Source: an uncultured Collinsella sp. (GTDB lineage: Bacteria > Actinomycetota > Coriobacteriia > Coriobacteriales > Coriobacteriaceae). Taken from it: a stretch of DNA of 52,188 bases. Of this stretch, positions 1 to 7,520 are shown one piece after another (the first letter of the stretch is position 1; each line of letters opens with the position of its first letter). The position numbers were made by a program, and so were the translations under genes. The notes below the pieces were generated by a model, which saw only the letters and a list, made by a program, of their open reading frames with translations, was not told the origin of the DNA and did not search any database. The stretch covers positions 1 to 52,188 of the forward strand of contig UQEO01000002.1 of the NCBI GenBank assembly GCA_900540095.1. The letters run 5' to 3'.

Positions 1-102
1 AGAGGAATCGCGGGCCGGCGGCGCCCCCGTTTGCCTTGGGCGCCGAGGTGGCACGCCCCGTGCGATGGTAAGATGCTTTGGTGTGTAAAGAGGAGATTTG
101 CC

Positions 103-1410
103 ATGAGCAAGACAATAGTTAGGCCCACGCTTTCGCTGGGCAACCACATCTATCTGTATCGCCTGCTGCGCGATGCAATCGGATGCGGCAAGCAAACGTT
201 TATGACGCAGGTCGAGGAGGCACTCGCCGCTGGTGACATGGCCGCTTATGACCTGGGCTTCGAGTCCACGCGCGAGCTGCTCGAGGAGCTCGACGACTGC
301 ATTAAGCTGACCGTCTTTAAGGGCGGTCGCCTGTATGCCACGGTCATCGCCAACGAGGCCTGGGATGCCGCCCTTGCCAAGGGCGAGGACAAGCCCAAGG
401 CTGCCAAGGGTGCCAAGCAGTCCTACAAAAAGAAAAAACGCGGCGAGAAGGACCTCAAGGCCGTGCGTCCCAAGCACGTTAAGCGCGCCGAGCCCGAAGC
501 CATGGTTGAAGCCGTGCCGGAATCCGAGCCCGAGACAGAGACCGAAGTCGCTTTTGAGGTAACAGCAGAAGCCGAAACCGAAATCGCCGCCACGACCGAT
601 CCCGAAGTCATATCCGAGCAGGAAGCCACTGCCGAGTTCAACGAGGCTCCCAAGTCGACAACCGAAGAAGCCGCTGACCGGCCCGAAACGCCTGCGTTCC
701 AAAACAGCGATGTCTTTGGCGACGAAGCCGAGGACGATCAGCCCGACGAGCCCGACGATCAAGACGCTACCGAGTCGACATCGGAGCCCGAGACGCCGCA
801 GCCCGCCATCTCGCTCACGGTCGTCTATGACCCCGAGAACGCCAACGCCGGCATCACCACCATGGCATCCACGCCCATCGAGGCAAAGTCGAGTGTCGAG
901 AACGAGAACGCGACGCAGGTTGAGGTTGAAACCGCAGCTGTAGACGCGCCCGTCACCGAGGAGCCCGCAGATTCCACGATCAAGCCGGAAGCGACGCTGG
1001 AGCCCGCACCCGCCATCGAATCCGTGCCCGCCGCTGCTTGCGACCAAATTCCCGCACCGGCACCGGCTTCGGTACCCGCAGCGGCCCCAACCCCCGCACC
1101 CGTAGCGCCCGCCATCCCCGAGGACTTCCCCGTCGATTTCGCAACCGAGGTCTTCTGCCCCGGTCCGCTACTGCACCAGTTGTCGACCTATCTCCCCTAC
1201 GGCGCCGACACCCTCGGCATTGTCGGCGAGTACTACTGGATCGCCCGCGAGCGCGGTACCATCGAGGCCGCGCGAAACCGCGCAATCTTCCCCCTGCGCT
1301 ACACGCAGGCCGGCGAGCGCCACGAGGTTGCCGTGCGCATCCGCCGCAACACCACCGGCGGTCTCGGAGCCGCCTGGGCCATCGACAAAGTCGAAGAACC
1401 CGAGCAGTAA
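103..1410 (+). CDS. Hypothetical protein with long acidic Glu/Pro/Ala-rich linker
   Basis: I do not recognise this 435-residue protein. The start at 103 is preferred over upstream in-frame codons because AGAGGAG lies just before it. An N-terminal, probably helical domain (about residues 1-100) is followed by a lysine-rich patch (KKKKRGEK, near 107-114). Next comes a roughly 220-residue low-complexity linker of Glu, Pro, Ala, Thr and Asp, then a compact C-terminal domain of about 90 residues (from FCPGPLLHQL to the end) rich in Arg. There is no signal peptide or membrane segment, so it is probably cytoplasmic. The basic-acidic-basic charge pattern could suit nucleic-acid or ribosome association, but that is only a guess. 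It converges with ettA. Confidence 0.75.
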   Translation: MSKTIVRPTLSLGNHIYLYRLLRDAIGCGKQTFMTQVEEALAAGDMAAYDLGFESTRELLEELDDCIKLTVFKGGRLYATVIANEAWDAALAKGEDKPKAAKGAKQSYKKKKRGEKDLKAVRPKHVKRAEPEAMVEAVPESEPETETEVAFEVTAEAETEIAATTDPEVISEQEATAEFNEAPKSTTEEAADRPETPAFQNSDVFGDEAEDDQPDEPDDQDATESTSEPETPQPAISLTVVYDPENANAGITTMASTPIEAKSSVENENATQVEVETAAVDAPVTEEPADSTIKPEATLEPAPAIESVPAAACDQIPAPAPASVPAAAPTPAPVAPAIPEDFPVDFATEVFCPGPLLHQLSTYLPYGADTLGIVGEYYWIARERGTIEAARNRAIFPLRYTQAGERHEVAVRIRRNTTGGLGAAWAIDKVEEPEQ

Positions 1411-1481
1411 CGACAAACGGCTCAAATCCAAATCGCCAACCGCACCGTTTTTATTTGTTGATGTTCCGTGACCCACAGCGA

Positions 1482-1581
1482 GCGGGCCGCAAGTGCCCCA
1501 GGTTGCCGTGAAAGAGGAGCGGCACGTACTTCGGTACGCGAGCGACGGTTTGAACGGCAAGATGGGGTGCTTGCGGCCCGC
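1482..1581. repeat. Large imperfect palindrome enclosing a C(UUCG)G hairpin
   Basis: Arms at 1482-1509 and 1554-1581 are reverse complements with four mismatches in 28 positions (start GCGGGCCGCAAG, end CTTGCGGCCCGC). The enclosed 44 nt contain CGTAC-TTCG-GTACG at 1525-1538, a C(UUCG)G tetraloop hairpin that is exceptionally stable in RNA. The element sits between convergent genes. It may be a bidirectional terminator-like structure, a structured RNA or a miniature dispersed element. No open reading frame of interest lies inside. Confidence 0.7.
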
Positions 1582-1594
1582 GCAGCGTCGAGCA

Positions 1595-1622
1595 GTTACG
1601 CGGTTTGGTAAAACCGCGTAAC
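1595..1622 (-). terminator. Hairpin just downstream of ettA
   Basis: A perfect 12-bp stem (GTTACGCGGTTT / AAACCGCGTAAC) with a GGTA loop ends 3 nt from the ettA stop codon. Neither strand has a good U-tract, so it may protect the transcript 3' end or terminate inefficiently. Confidence 0.5.
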
Positions 1623-1625
1623 AAA

Positions 1626-3305
1626 TTAGTCACGCGTCAGCTTGCGGTGGATACGATGCGGCTGGGCTGCGTCCTCGCCCAGGCGCTCGATGCGGTTGGC
1701 CTGATAGGCCTCGAAGTTGCCCTCAAACCAATACCAGTTGCCCGGATTCTCGTCGGTGCCCTCCCACGCCAGGATGTGCGTGGCAACGCGGTCCAGGAAC
1801 ATACGGTCGTGGCTAATGACCACCGAACAGCCCGGGAACTCGAGCAGCGCCGCCTCGAGCGAAGACAGCGTCTCGACGTCGAGGTCGTTCGTGGGCTCGT
1901 CGAGGAGCAGCAGGTTGCCGCCCTGCTTGAGCGTAAGCGCCAAGTTCAGACGGTTGCGCTCGCCACCGGAGAGTACGCCAGCGCGCTTCTGCTGGTCCTG
2001 GCCCTTAAAGCCGAAGCTCGCCACATAAGCACGGCTCGGGACCTCGGTCTCGCCGACCATCATGTGGTCCAGGCCGTCCGAGACGACCTCCCACAGATTC
2101 TTATCGGGGTCGATGCCGGAACGGTTCTGGTCGACGTAGGAGATCTTGACGGTCTCGCCCACCTCGAGCTCGCCCGAAGTCAGCGGCTCCAGGCCCACGA
2201 TGGTCTTGAAGAGCGTAGTCTTGCCCACGCCGTTGGGGCCGATGACGCCCACGATGCCGTTGCGCGGCAGGGTGAACGAAAGGTCATCGATGAGTACACG
2301 GCCATCGAACTCCTTGTGCAGGTGATGGGCCTCGAGCACCTTGTTGCCCAAACGCGGGCCCACGGGGATGCGGATGTCGGTCCAGTCGAGTTTCTGGCTT
2401 GCGCGGGCCTCGGCCTCCATCTCCTCGTAGCGAGCCAGACGGGCCTTGTTCTTGGCCTGGCGAGCCTTGGGCGAGCTGCGTACCCACTCGAGCTCGGCCT
2501 CCATGCGCTTGGCGAGCTTGGCATCGCGGTTGCCCTGTGCCTCGATACGCGCGGCCTTAGTCTCCAGATACGTGGAGTAGTTGCCCTTGTAGGGATAAAG
2601 GTGACCGCGGTCGACCTCGCAGATCCACTCGGCAACGTTGTCCAGGAAGTAGCGATCGTGCGTGACGGCAAGCACAGCGCCCTGGTAGTTGTGCAGGAAG
2701 TGCTCGAGCCACAGGATCGACTCGGCGTCCAGGTGGTTCGTGGGCTCGTCGAGCAGCAGCAGGTCGGGAGCCTCGAGCAGCAGCTTGCACAGGGCCACGC
2801 GACGACGCTCGCCACCGGAAAGCACGTTGACCGGCATGTCGGAATCGGGCAGCTGCAGGGCGTCCATGGCCTGGCCGAGCTTGGAATCGATATCCCAGCC
2901 GTCGGCGGCGTCGATCTCGTCCTGGAGCTTGCCCATCTCGGCCATGAGGGCGTCCATGTCGCAATCCGGGTCGCACATCTCCTCGCCGATCTTATTGAAG
3001 CGATCGACCTTGGCGATCATATCGCCAAATGCCATGCGCACGTTCTCGATGACGGTCTTGTCGTCGTCGAGCGGCGGCTCCTGCTGCAGGATACCCACGG
3101 TGTAGCCGGGGGTAAGCCTGGCATCGCCGTTGGAGACCTCCTCGATGCCGGCCATGATCTTGAGCAGGGTCGACTTGCCCATACCGTTGGGGCCCACGAC
3201 GCCGATCTTGGCACCGGGGTAGAAGCTCAGGGTCACGTCGTCAAGGATTACCTTGTCGCCATGGGCCTTGCGAGCCTGATACATCTGGTAGATAAACTCT
3301 GCCAT
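1626..3305 (-). CDS. ettA: Energy-dependent translational throttle protein EttA (ABC-F)
   Basis: The 559-residue product matches the size and architecture of EttA (about 555 residues), a soluble ABC-F ATPase. EttA binds the ribosomal E site and gates the first steps of elongation according to the ATP/ADP ratio. Two ATP-binding domains are visible. The first has Walker A GPNGMGKST (38-46), signature LSGGE (162-166) and Walker B LLLLDEP (182-188). The second has Walker A GPNGVGKTT (356-364) and a second LSGGE followed by LLLLDEP. The acidic insertion at about 93-140 corresponds to the arm domain. The charged linker at about 242-322 corresponds to the P-site tRNA interaction motif. There is no membrane segment. 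The gene appears to be transcribed alone. Confidence 0.95.
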   Translation of the reverse strand: MAEFIYQMYQARKAHGDKVILDDVTLSFYPGAKIGVVGPNGMGKSTLLKIMAGIEEVSNGDARLTPGYTVGILQQEPPLDDDKTVIENVRMAFGDMIAKVDRFNKIGEEMCDPDCDMDALMAEMGKLQDEIDAADGWDIDSKLGQAMDALQLPDSDMPVNVLSGGERRRVALCKLLLEAPDLLLLDEPTNHLDAESILWLEHFLHNYQGAVLAVTHDRYFLDNVAEWICEVDRGHLYPYKGNYSTYLETKAARIEAQGNRDAKLAKRMEAELEWVRSSPKARQAKNKARLARYEEMEAEARASQKLDWTDIRIPVGPRLGNKVLEAHHLHKEFDGRVLIDDLSFTLPRNGIVGVIGPNGVGKTTLFKTIVGLEPLTSGELEVGETVKISYVDQNRSGIDPDKNLWEVVSDGLDHMMVGETEVPSRAYVASFGFKGQDQQKRAGVLSGGERNRLNLALTLKQGGNLLLLDEPTNDLDVETLSSLEAALLEFPGCSVVISHDRMFLDRVATHILAWEGTDENPGNWYWFEGNFEAYQANRIERLGEDAAQPHRIHRKLTRD

Positions 3306-3489
3306 TTGTCTATTTTATCCTTTCTACCTGCTGTTTCCCTATTCTTGATTCGCTTTAGTGGAAACGAAATAAGGAAATCAGCTCTGAAACGTAACGAAAA
3401 AGGGGCATGGTTGCCCACACCCCCTAATACTACCTGGGAAAAGTCCCCCGGAACATACTATGAACTGCGTACGCTAGTTTTCCGCAACC

Positions 3490-4194
3490 TTAGCGAACGG
3501 CCCGCTGCGATTTGCGCCACAGCAGATACGAGTAGGCGTAGACGGCTCCGACCGAACCAAACGCCAGAACCGCAATCACCGCGGCGACGACTTCACTCGA
3601 AAGCACGCTGCCTGCCACGCCCATCACAATCAGGCCAATACCCAGCACCATAAAGCAGGCGCCACCAAAACGCTGCGTACGGCGCCAGTTCTCGGGATCG
3701 GCAAGCGCCCAAGGTGTCTTGATACCGAGCGTATAGTTCTGCTTCACACGCGGCAAGTAGTTGCCTACGCCGATGAACAGCAAACCGACAACACTGGAAA
3801 TCAGCACGTTAACCGAACCGACCGCCGGCACCACGCCCCAGACCGTAAGCTCTCCCAGCCAGCTTATGGCGCACATGAACAAGGTGAAGGCGATTACGAA
3901 GCCCTGGTAGAACTTGCCCGAGGTTCGATATGCCTCACCTTTGGGGTCGATGCGAGGCACCACGCAGAACATTACGAGAAGCGCCAGAGGCAGCACGCCG
4001 AGCGCGGAGGCCATCCAGCTAGGACCCCAACCGTCGACGGCGCCGTTCGCGCCCCAGTGCGTGGGAATCTGCGCAGGCAAGCTCGGCATCACCATGAGGT
4101 GCGCTACGACATTGGCGACGCACAGAGCGACCAGCGCAATCCACACGCGCGACGATACCCCCGTGGGGTGAATGCCCTTGTTTTCGTTATTCAT
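3490..4194 (-). CDS. sdpI: SdpI-family membrane protein (DUF1648)
   Basis: This 234-residue integral membrane protein has about six hydrophobic segments. It carries the SdpI/DUF1648 signature region LPAQIPTHWGANGAVDGW, and NYLPRVKQNYTLGIKTPWALADPENW in the second half. In Bacillus subtilis SdpI gives immunity to the SdpC toxin and sequesters the repressor SdpR at the membrane. The start at 4194 overlaps the end of the upstream sdpR-like gene by 8 nt, so the two are translationally coupled. No SdpC-like toxin gene is nearby. The role here may be immunity to a neighbour's peptide or envelope-stress sensing. Confidence 0.88.
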   Translation of the reverse strand: MNNENKGIHPTGVSSRVWIALVALCVANVVAHLMVMPSLPAQIPTHWGANGAVDGWGPSWMASALGVLPLALLVMFCVVPRIDPKGEAYRTSGKFYQGFVIAFTLFMCAISWLGELTVWGVVPAVGSVNVLISSVVGLLFIGVGNYLPRVKQNYTLGIKTPWALADPENWRRTQRFGGACFMVLGIGLIVMGVAGSVLSSEVVAAVIAVLAFGSVGAVYAYSYLLWRKSQRAVR

Positions 4195-4465
4195 CCTTAT
4201 CACCTTCCGTGTTTGTAAAGCCCATAAACCAGCCAATTAAATCCTGCATGACGGTGGTGTTTAAGCTGTATACGATGTTTTGGCCATGGCGCTCGTCGGT
4301 CACCAACCCGGCGTTTTTGAGCGTCGCCAAGTGATGGCTCAGCGACGGCTTACTGATATCGAAATGCTCGGCAAGCTCCCCCGCCGTGCAATTGCCCTCG
4401 CGCAGCAACTCCAAAATGCGCCGTCGCGTTGGATCGGCGAGCGCCTTAAAACCCTCTCCCGGCAT
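4187..4465 (-). CDS. sdpR: SdpR-like ArsR-family autorepressor
   Basis: This 92-residue winged-helix protein resembles SdpR along its length: FKALADPTRRRILELLREG, AGELAEHFDISKPSLSHHL and YSLNTTVMQDLIGW are the family hallmarks. SdpR has no Cys-based metal site, and none is evident here. The start at 4465 is chosen because AGAGGAGG lies 6-7 nt upstream; two in-frame ATGs further upstream lack such a site. The gene precedes and overlaps sdpI, the classical regulator-sensor arrangement. In that arrangement SdpR represses its own operon until SdpI captures it. Confidence 0.88.
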   Translation of the reverse strand: MPGEGFKALADPTRRRILELLREGNCTAGELAEHFDISKPSLSHHLATLKNAGLVTDERHGQNIVYSLNTTVMQDLIGWFMGFTNTEGDKDE

Positions 4466-4514
4466 AAGACCTCCTCTCATCATCTCTCATGACGTGCACA
4501 CTATACTCGTTATT

Positions 4515-4551
4515 TAGATGTTTGTCTAACAGTCTAATACAGTAACATCTA
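4515..4551 (-). promoter_or_regulatory. Candidate operator of sdpRI
   Basis: TAGATGT at 4515-4521 and ACATCTA at 4545-4551 form an inverted repeat. Inside the left part is TAGA-N6-TCTA. It lies about 50-85 bp upstream of the sdpR start in an AT-rich stretch, where an ArsR-type autorepressor site is expected. The assignment is positional inference. Confidence 0.4.
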
Positions 4552-4585
4552 TAGAACATTCGTTCGTGTTTAGTTACAATGGAAG

Positions 4586-4811
4586 TTGAAGCAGATGGGC
4601 CAGCTCCCTCTACCCAAGAAGGAGATGGACTATGAGTATTGACGATGTCCTGACGTTGTTATTGCTTGTAATCGCGGCTGTGGAGCTCGGCATCCACATT
4701 GGAGGTCGAATGAAATAGCCGTCCCCGCGTAATGCGAAGACGGCCACTTCTCACGCCATAAACGTGTTTCGGAGTTGGCCAACCCGCTGCAACGGGTGCC
4801 ATCTGCTTCAA
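4586..4811. repeat. 13-nt inverted repeat bracketing the small peptide gene
   Basis: TTGAAGCAGATGG (4586-4598) is exactly reverse-complementary to CCATCTGCTTCAA (4799-4811). In addition GGCCAGCTCC (4598-4607) can pair with GGAGTTGGCC (4771-4780) through ten pairs including one G-U. The intervening 4781-4798 forms its own small hairpin (ACCCG-N6-CGGGT). A transcript spanning both would fold its 5' and 3' ends together around the 28-codon reading frame. Confidence 0.7.
4632..4718 (+). CDS. 28-residue membrane peptide, type I toxin-like
   Basis: A 28-codon frame begins 8 nt after a strong AAGAAGGAGA ribosome binding site. The peptide has a short acidic N-terminus, one hydrophobic helix (core LTLLLLVIAAVELGIHI) and a basic tail (GGRMK). 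This is the general plan of type I toxins of the Fst/TxpA/holin-like class, though I cannot assign it to a named family. GCCGTC...GACGGC (4718-4743) forms a hairpin right after the stop. The flanks pair over a long range, and an opposing promoter lies downstream (see the adjoining entries). Other possibilities are a small regulatory membrane peptide or a chance frame, but the ribosome binding site argues against chance. Confidence 0.55.
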   Translation: MSIDDVLTLLLLVIAAVELGIHIGGRMK

Positions 4812-4812
4812 T

Positions 4813-4841
4813 CTTATGCGAATCCCGATCCCATTTCAACA
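4813..4841 (-). promoter_or_regulatory. Promoter reading back toward the small peptide gene
   Basis: On the minus strand TTGAAA is followed after exactly 17 nt by TAAGAT, a good sigma-70-type promoter. Initiation would fall at or just within the TTGAAGCAGATGG repeat. The minus-strand RNA would then begin with the same sequence as the plus-strand 5' leader and run antisense to the peptide gene. This is the arrangement expected of an antitoxin RNA. Confidence 0.45.
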
Positions 4842-4926
4842 AACCCCAAGGGCTCAAATGAAATCGCGATAATACCTATAATGACGATAGCTAAAACACG
4901 ATTCGCTTCCCCATCGGAGGATGTCT

Positions 4927-5721
4927 ATGACCGAAAACGCTACTGCTCTCGTCGAGACGCGCGATACCAAGCTCGAAATCATCATGGGCCGCGAGGCACT
5001 CGACAAGCTCGCCGATGCTACGGTACTGATGCTCGGCTGCGGAGGCGTGGGCTCCAGCTGCTGCGAGGCACTTGCCCGCGGCGGCATCGGACATTTCATC
5101 ATTCTGGATAAGGACATCATCGCGCCCAGCAATATCAATCGCCAGGCCATCGCCTTTCACAGCACCGTCGGCAAGCGCAAGGTTGACGTGATGGAGGCCA
5201 TGATCCACGATATCAATCCTGCCGCCACCGTCATCAAGCGAACTGAATACCTGTTGAGCGATAACATCGACGAGTTCTTTGCGAGCGTTTTGGAGCAGAC
5301 GGGCGGCAAGCTCGACTACGTCGTCGACGCCATCGACACCATCTCGGCCAAGCTCACCATTGCCAAATATGCTCAGGACCACGACATCCGTTTGGTTAGC
5401 TCCATGGGCGGGGCCAACAAGCTCCATCCCGAGTGCCTCCGCTTTGCCGACATCTTCGATACGGTACGTGACCCCATGAGCCGCATCATGCGCAAAGAAT
5501 GCAAGAAGCGCGGAATCAAGAGCCTGCACGTGCTGTTTAGCTGCGAGGAATCGGTTAAGACCCAACCCCGCGACCCGTCCAATATCCACGAGCGTACCGA
5601 GTTGGGCACCGCCAGCTTTATGCCGCCCATCATGGGCCAGATGATCGCCGGCGAGGTTATCCGCCAGATCAGTGGGCGTGGTACCGAACGCGTGCGCGCC
5701 GATGGCCAGCGCCTAGACTAG
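4927..5721 (+). CDS. tcdA: tRNA threonylcarbamoyladenosine dehydratase (TcdA/CsdL)
   Basis: This 264-residue E1-like protein of the ThiF/MoeB superfamily has the nucleotide-binding loop GCGGVGS (37-43) and the DKDIIAPSNINRQ segment that contacts ATP. DYVVDAID follows as in TcdA. TcdA dehydrates t6A37 in ANN-decoding tRNAs to the cyclic hydantoin/oxazolone form using ATP. The start at 4927 is chosen because GGAGG ends 6 nt before it; the in-frame ATG at 4921 directly abuts the ribosome binding site. The final base of the stop codon is the first base of the downstream tatD start, so the two genes are coupled. Confidence 0.9.
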   Translation: MTENATALVETRDTKLEIIMGREALDKLADATVLMLGCGGVGSSCCEALARGGIGHFIILDKDIIAPSNINRQAIAFHSTVGKRKVDVMEAMIHDINPAATVIKRTEYLLSDNIDEFFASVLEQTGGKLDYVVDAIDTISAKLTIAKYAQDHDIRLVSSMGGANKLHPECLRFADIFDTVRDPMSRIMRKECKKRGIKSLHVLFSCEESVKTQPRDPSNIHERTELGTASFMPPIMGQMIAGEVIRQISGRGTERVRADGQRLD

Positions 5722-6518
5722 TGGAGCGCGCCGAGATGGGGCCCCAGTTAATTGATGCACACTGCCATCTTGATTTAATGGCTCACCCGGACGCCGTTGC
5801 CGATGAGGCGACGGCACTGGGCTTGGGCCTATTTGATTGCGGCGTCGATCCACGCGACTTTTCGGCCGCAAACGAGCGTGCCCGTCGCCAACCAGGCATC
5901 ATCGCCGGCATTGGGCTTCACCCCTGGTGGCTCGCCGACGGCCGCTGTGGTTCTACCGAAGTCGATCTGCTTTGCGAAGTTGCCGCCCAAGAGCGCCACA
6001 TCGGCGAAGTCGGACTCGACTTTTCCGAGCGCTTTGCCGGAAGCGAGTCGCTGCAAATACAGGCACTTGACCGGCTCTGCGATGTGCTCGTGCAGCGTCC
6101 TCTTGCCGGGCGCCTGATATCAATTCACGCCGTTCGTTCGGCAGGAACTGCGCTGGACGCCCTAGAATCGCACGGGCTACTCATCCCAAACCCCGACTCC
6201 CCCGCTATCATCTTCCACTGGTTTAGCGGCACCTCAGACGAGCTCGTCCGCGCGCGTAATGCGGGCTGCTATTTTTCTGTCAACGAACGCATGCTCGCGT
6301 CCAAACGAGGACGCGAATACGCACGACAGATTCCACTCGACCGTTTACTGCTCGAAACCGATACACCAGCCGAACCAAACACAGAGATAAGCGCGCAGTC
6401 GCTCATCAAATCGCTCACATGGACCTCAGAACGCATCGCCTCACTCAAAAACTGCGACGCAAAGCACATTGAGTCGGCAGTTTTAGCAAATGCGCACTCT
6501 GTTTTTGACCTTCGTTAG
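5721..6518 (+). CDS. tatD: TatD-family metal-dependent hydrolase
   Basis: This 265-residue TIM-barrel amidohydrolase has the TatD metal ligands: DAHCH (H14, H16), the GEVGLDFS glutamate, IHAVRS, FHWFSGT and LLLETDTPAE near the C-terminus. TatD proteins are Mg-dependent 3'-5' exonucleases active on DNA and RNA. The likely start is GTG at 5721, sharing one base with the tcdA stop codon; ATG at 5736 is an alternative. The gene forms a two-gene operon with tcdA and ends before a pair of strong hairpins. Confidence 0.88.
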   Translation: MERAEMGPQLIDAHCHLDLMAHPDAVADEATALGLGLFDCGVDPRDFSAANERARRQPGIIAGIGLHPWWLADGRCGSTEVDLLCEVAAQERHIGEVGLDFSERFAGSESLQIQALDRLCDVLVQRPLAGRLISIHAVRSAGTALDALESHGLLIPNPDSPAIIFHWFSGTSDELVRARNAGCYFSVNERMLASKRGREYARQIPLDRLLLETDTPAEPNTEISAQSLIKSLTWTSERIASLKNCDAKHIESAVLANAHSVFDLR

Positions 6519-6531
6519 CTCCGGTGGGCAA

Positions 6532-6590
6532 AAAACGCCAAATATGAGTACTGTTACCGAAATGGATACAGTACTCATATTTGGCGTTTT
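6532..6590. terminator. 23-bp perfect palindrome between convergent genes
   Basis: Arms 6532-6554 and 6568-6590 are perfect reverse complements (AAAACGCC...CTGT / ACAG...GGCGTTTT) with a 13-nt loop. Because the arms end in A4 and T4 the structure works in both directions. It fits a bidirectional terminator shared by tatD and the frl-type operon. Its unusual length could also mark a dispersed intergenic element. Confidence 0.7.
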
Positions 6591-6604
6591 CTGCACACGA
6601 GGTC

Positions 6605-6632
6605 CCGGGGAGTCGACAATTCGACTCCCCGG
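6605..6632. terminator. Second hairpin in the tatD/frlD spacer
   Basis: A perfect 12-bp stem CCGGGGAGTCGA / TCGACTCCCCGG with a CAAT loop lies 10 bp beyond the frlD stop codon. It has no U-tract and probably stabilises the operon 3' end. Confidence 0.6.
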
Positions 6633-6642
6633 CACTGCTCAC

Positions 6643-7506
6643 CTATTCGGAAATCGGCGCTCCATGGCCCCAAGAACCTTCCATGCCGCACACGGTCGAG
6701 GCAAACCCGGCAGCAAAGTCGAGCGCGCGCTCGATGGCCTCGGCGCCATCCTCACCACGCTTGGCGGAATCGAGATAGCACATCAAAAACGAGGTGAGGA
6801 ACGAGTCGCCCGCCCCCATGGTGTCCTTCATATCCGTTACCGGTTTAGCCAGCTGGCGGTAATAACGCTCGCCGTCGTAAGCAATGCAGCCCTCGGCGCC
6901 CGCCGTAGCCGACACAAAACGCGGACCCAGGCCCTCCCTGCGGGCAACGCGCTCGCGAATCTCGTCCTCACTCGCGGCATCCGCCGCACTAAAGAAAGCG
7001 AAATCGACGAAGGGCGCAATCTGCTCGTAGTACTCGTCGGTGGAGTCGTCCGAAAAGTCAAAAGAGACTGTGACGCCCGCAGCCTTCAGCTTGGGCAGCT
7101 CGCGCTCGGTAAAGCAATAGTTGCCCGAATGAACCACATCGAACTGCTTCATGTACGAAAGGTCAAAGCGATCGAGGACATAGCGCGCATCGCCACGGAT
7201 ACCGCCCTCGTTGGAGCCAAGGAAGACACGGTCACCGTCAACGACGGTCACGCGAGCCGCTCCGTTCTCGCCAATCATCTGCTCGCACTTGTCAAGCTCG
7301 ATACCCTCATCCTCGAGGCTTGCAATGACATGCTCGGCAGCGGCGTCATTGCCAAAAATGCCCATGTATGCGGAGCGTGCGGCACCGCATTTCTTGGCAT
7401 AAACGGCAAAGTTCACCGCATTGCCGCCAGGATACATGGTGTGGATATGCTCGTAGCGATCGACGACGTTGTCGCCAAATCCGAGCGCGTTAACGTTAAA
7501 TGCCAT
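6643..7506 (-). CDS. frlD: Fructoselysine 6-kinase-like PfkB sugar kinase
   Basis: This 287-residue ribokinase-family (PfkB) kinase has the sugar-binding PGGNAVN motif (26-32) and the anion-hole/catalytic GAGDSF motif (231-236, catalytic Asp234). FrlD phosphorylates fructoselysine at C6 after uptake. Assignment to this substrate rests mainly on context: it is the last gene of a minus-strand operon directly downstream of FrlB- and FrlC-like genes, as in frlABCD operons. Kinases for glucoselysine or other Amadori compounds are close alternatives. Confidence 0.82.
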   Translation of the reverse strand: MAFNVNALGFGDNVVDRYEHIHTMYPGGNAVNFAVYAKKCGAARSAYMGIFGNDAAAEHVIASLEDEGIELDKCEQMIGENGAARVTVVDGDRVFLGSNEGGIRGDARYVLDRFDLSYMKQFDVVHSGNYCFTERELPKLKAAGVTVSFDFSDDSTDEYYEQIAPFVDFAFFSAADAASEDEIRERVARREGLGPRFVSATAGAEGCIAYDGERYYRQLAKPVTDMKDTMGAGDSFLTSFLMCYLDSAKRGEDGAEAIERALDFAAGFASTVCGMEGSWGHGAPISE

Positions 7507-7520
7507 GGCCTTTGTCCCTT

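Noticed and set aside
1605..3653. Long plus-strand reading frame opposite ettA
   Set aside because: It mirrors the ettA gene exactly, has repetitive Leu/Val/Ala/His composition typical of antisense frames in GC-rich genes, and shows no family resemblance.
3490..4465. Complete SdpABC-type toxin system
   Set aside because: Only the SdpR and SdpI homologues are present; no sdpC-like toxin gene or its processing genes lie within the window.
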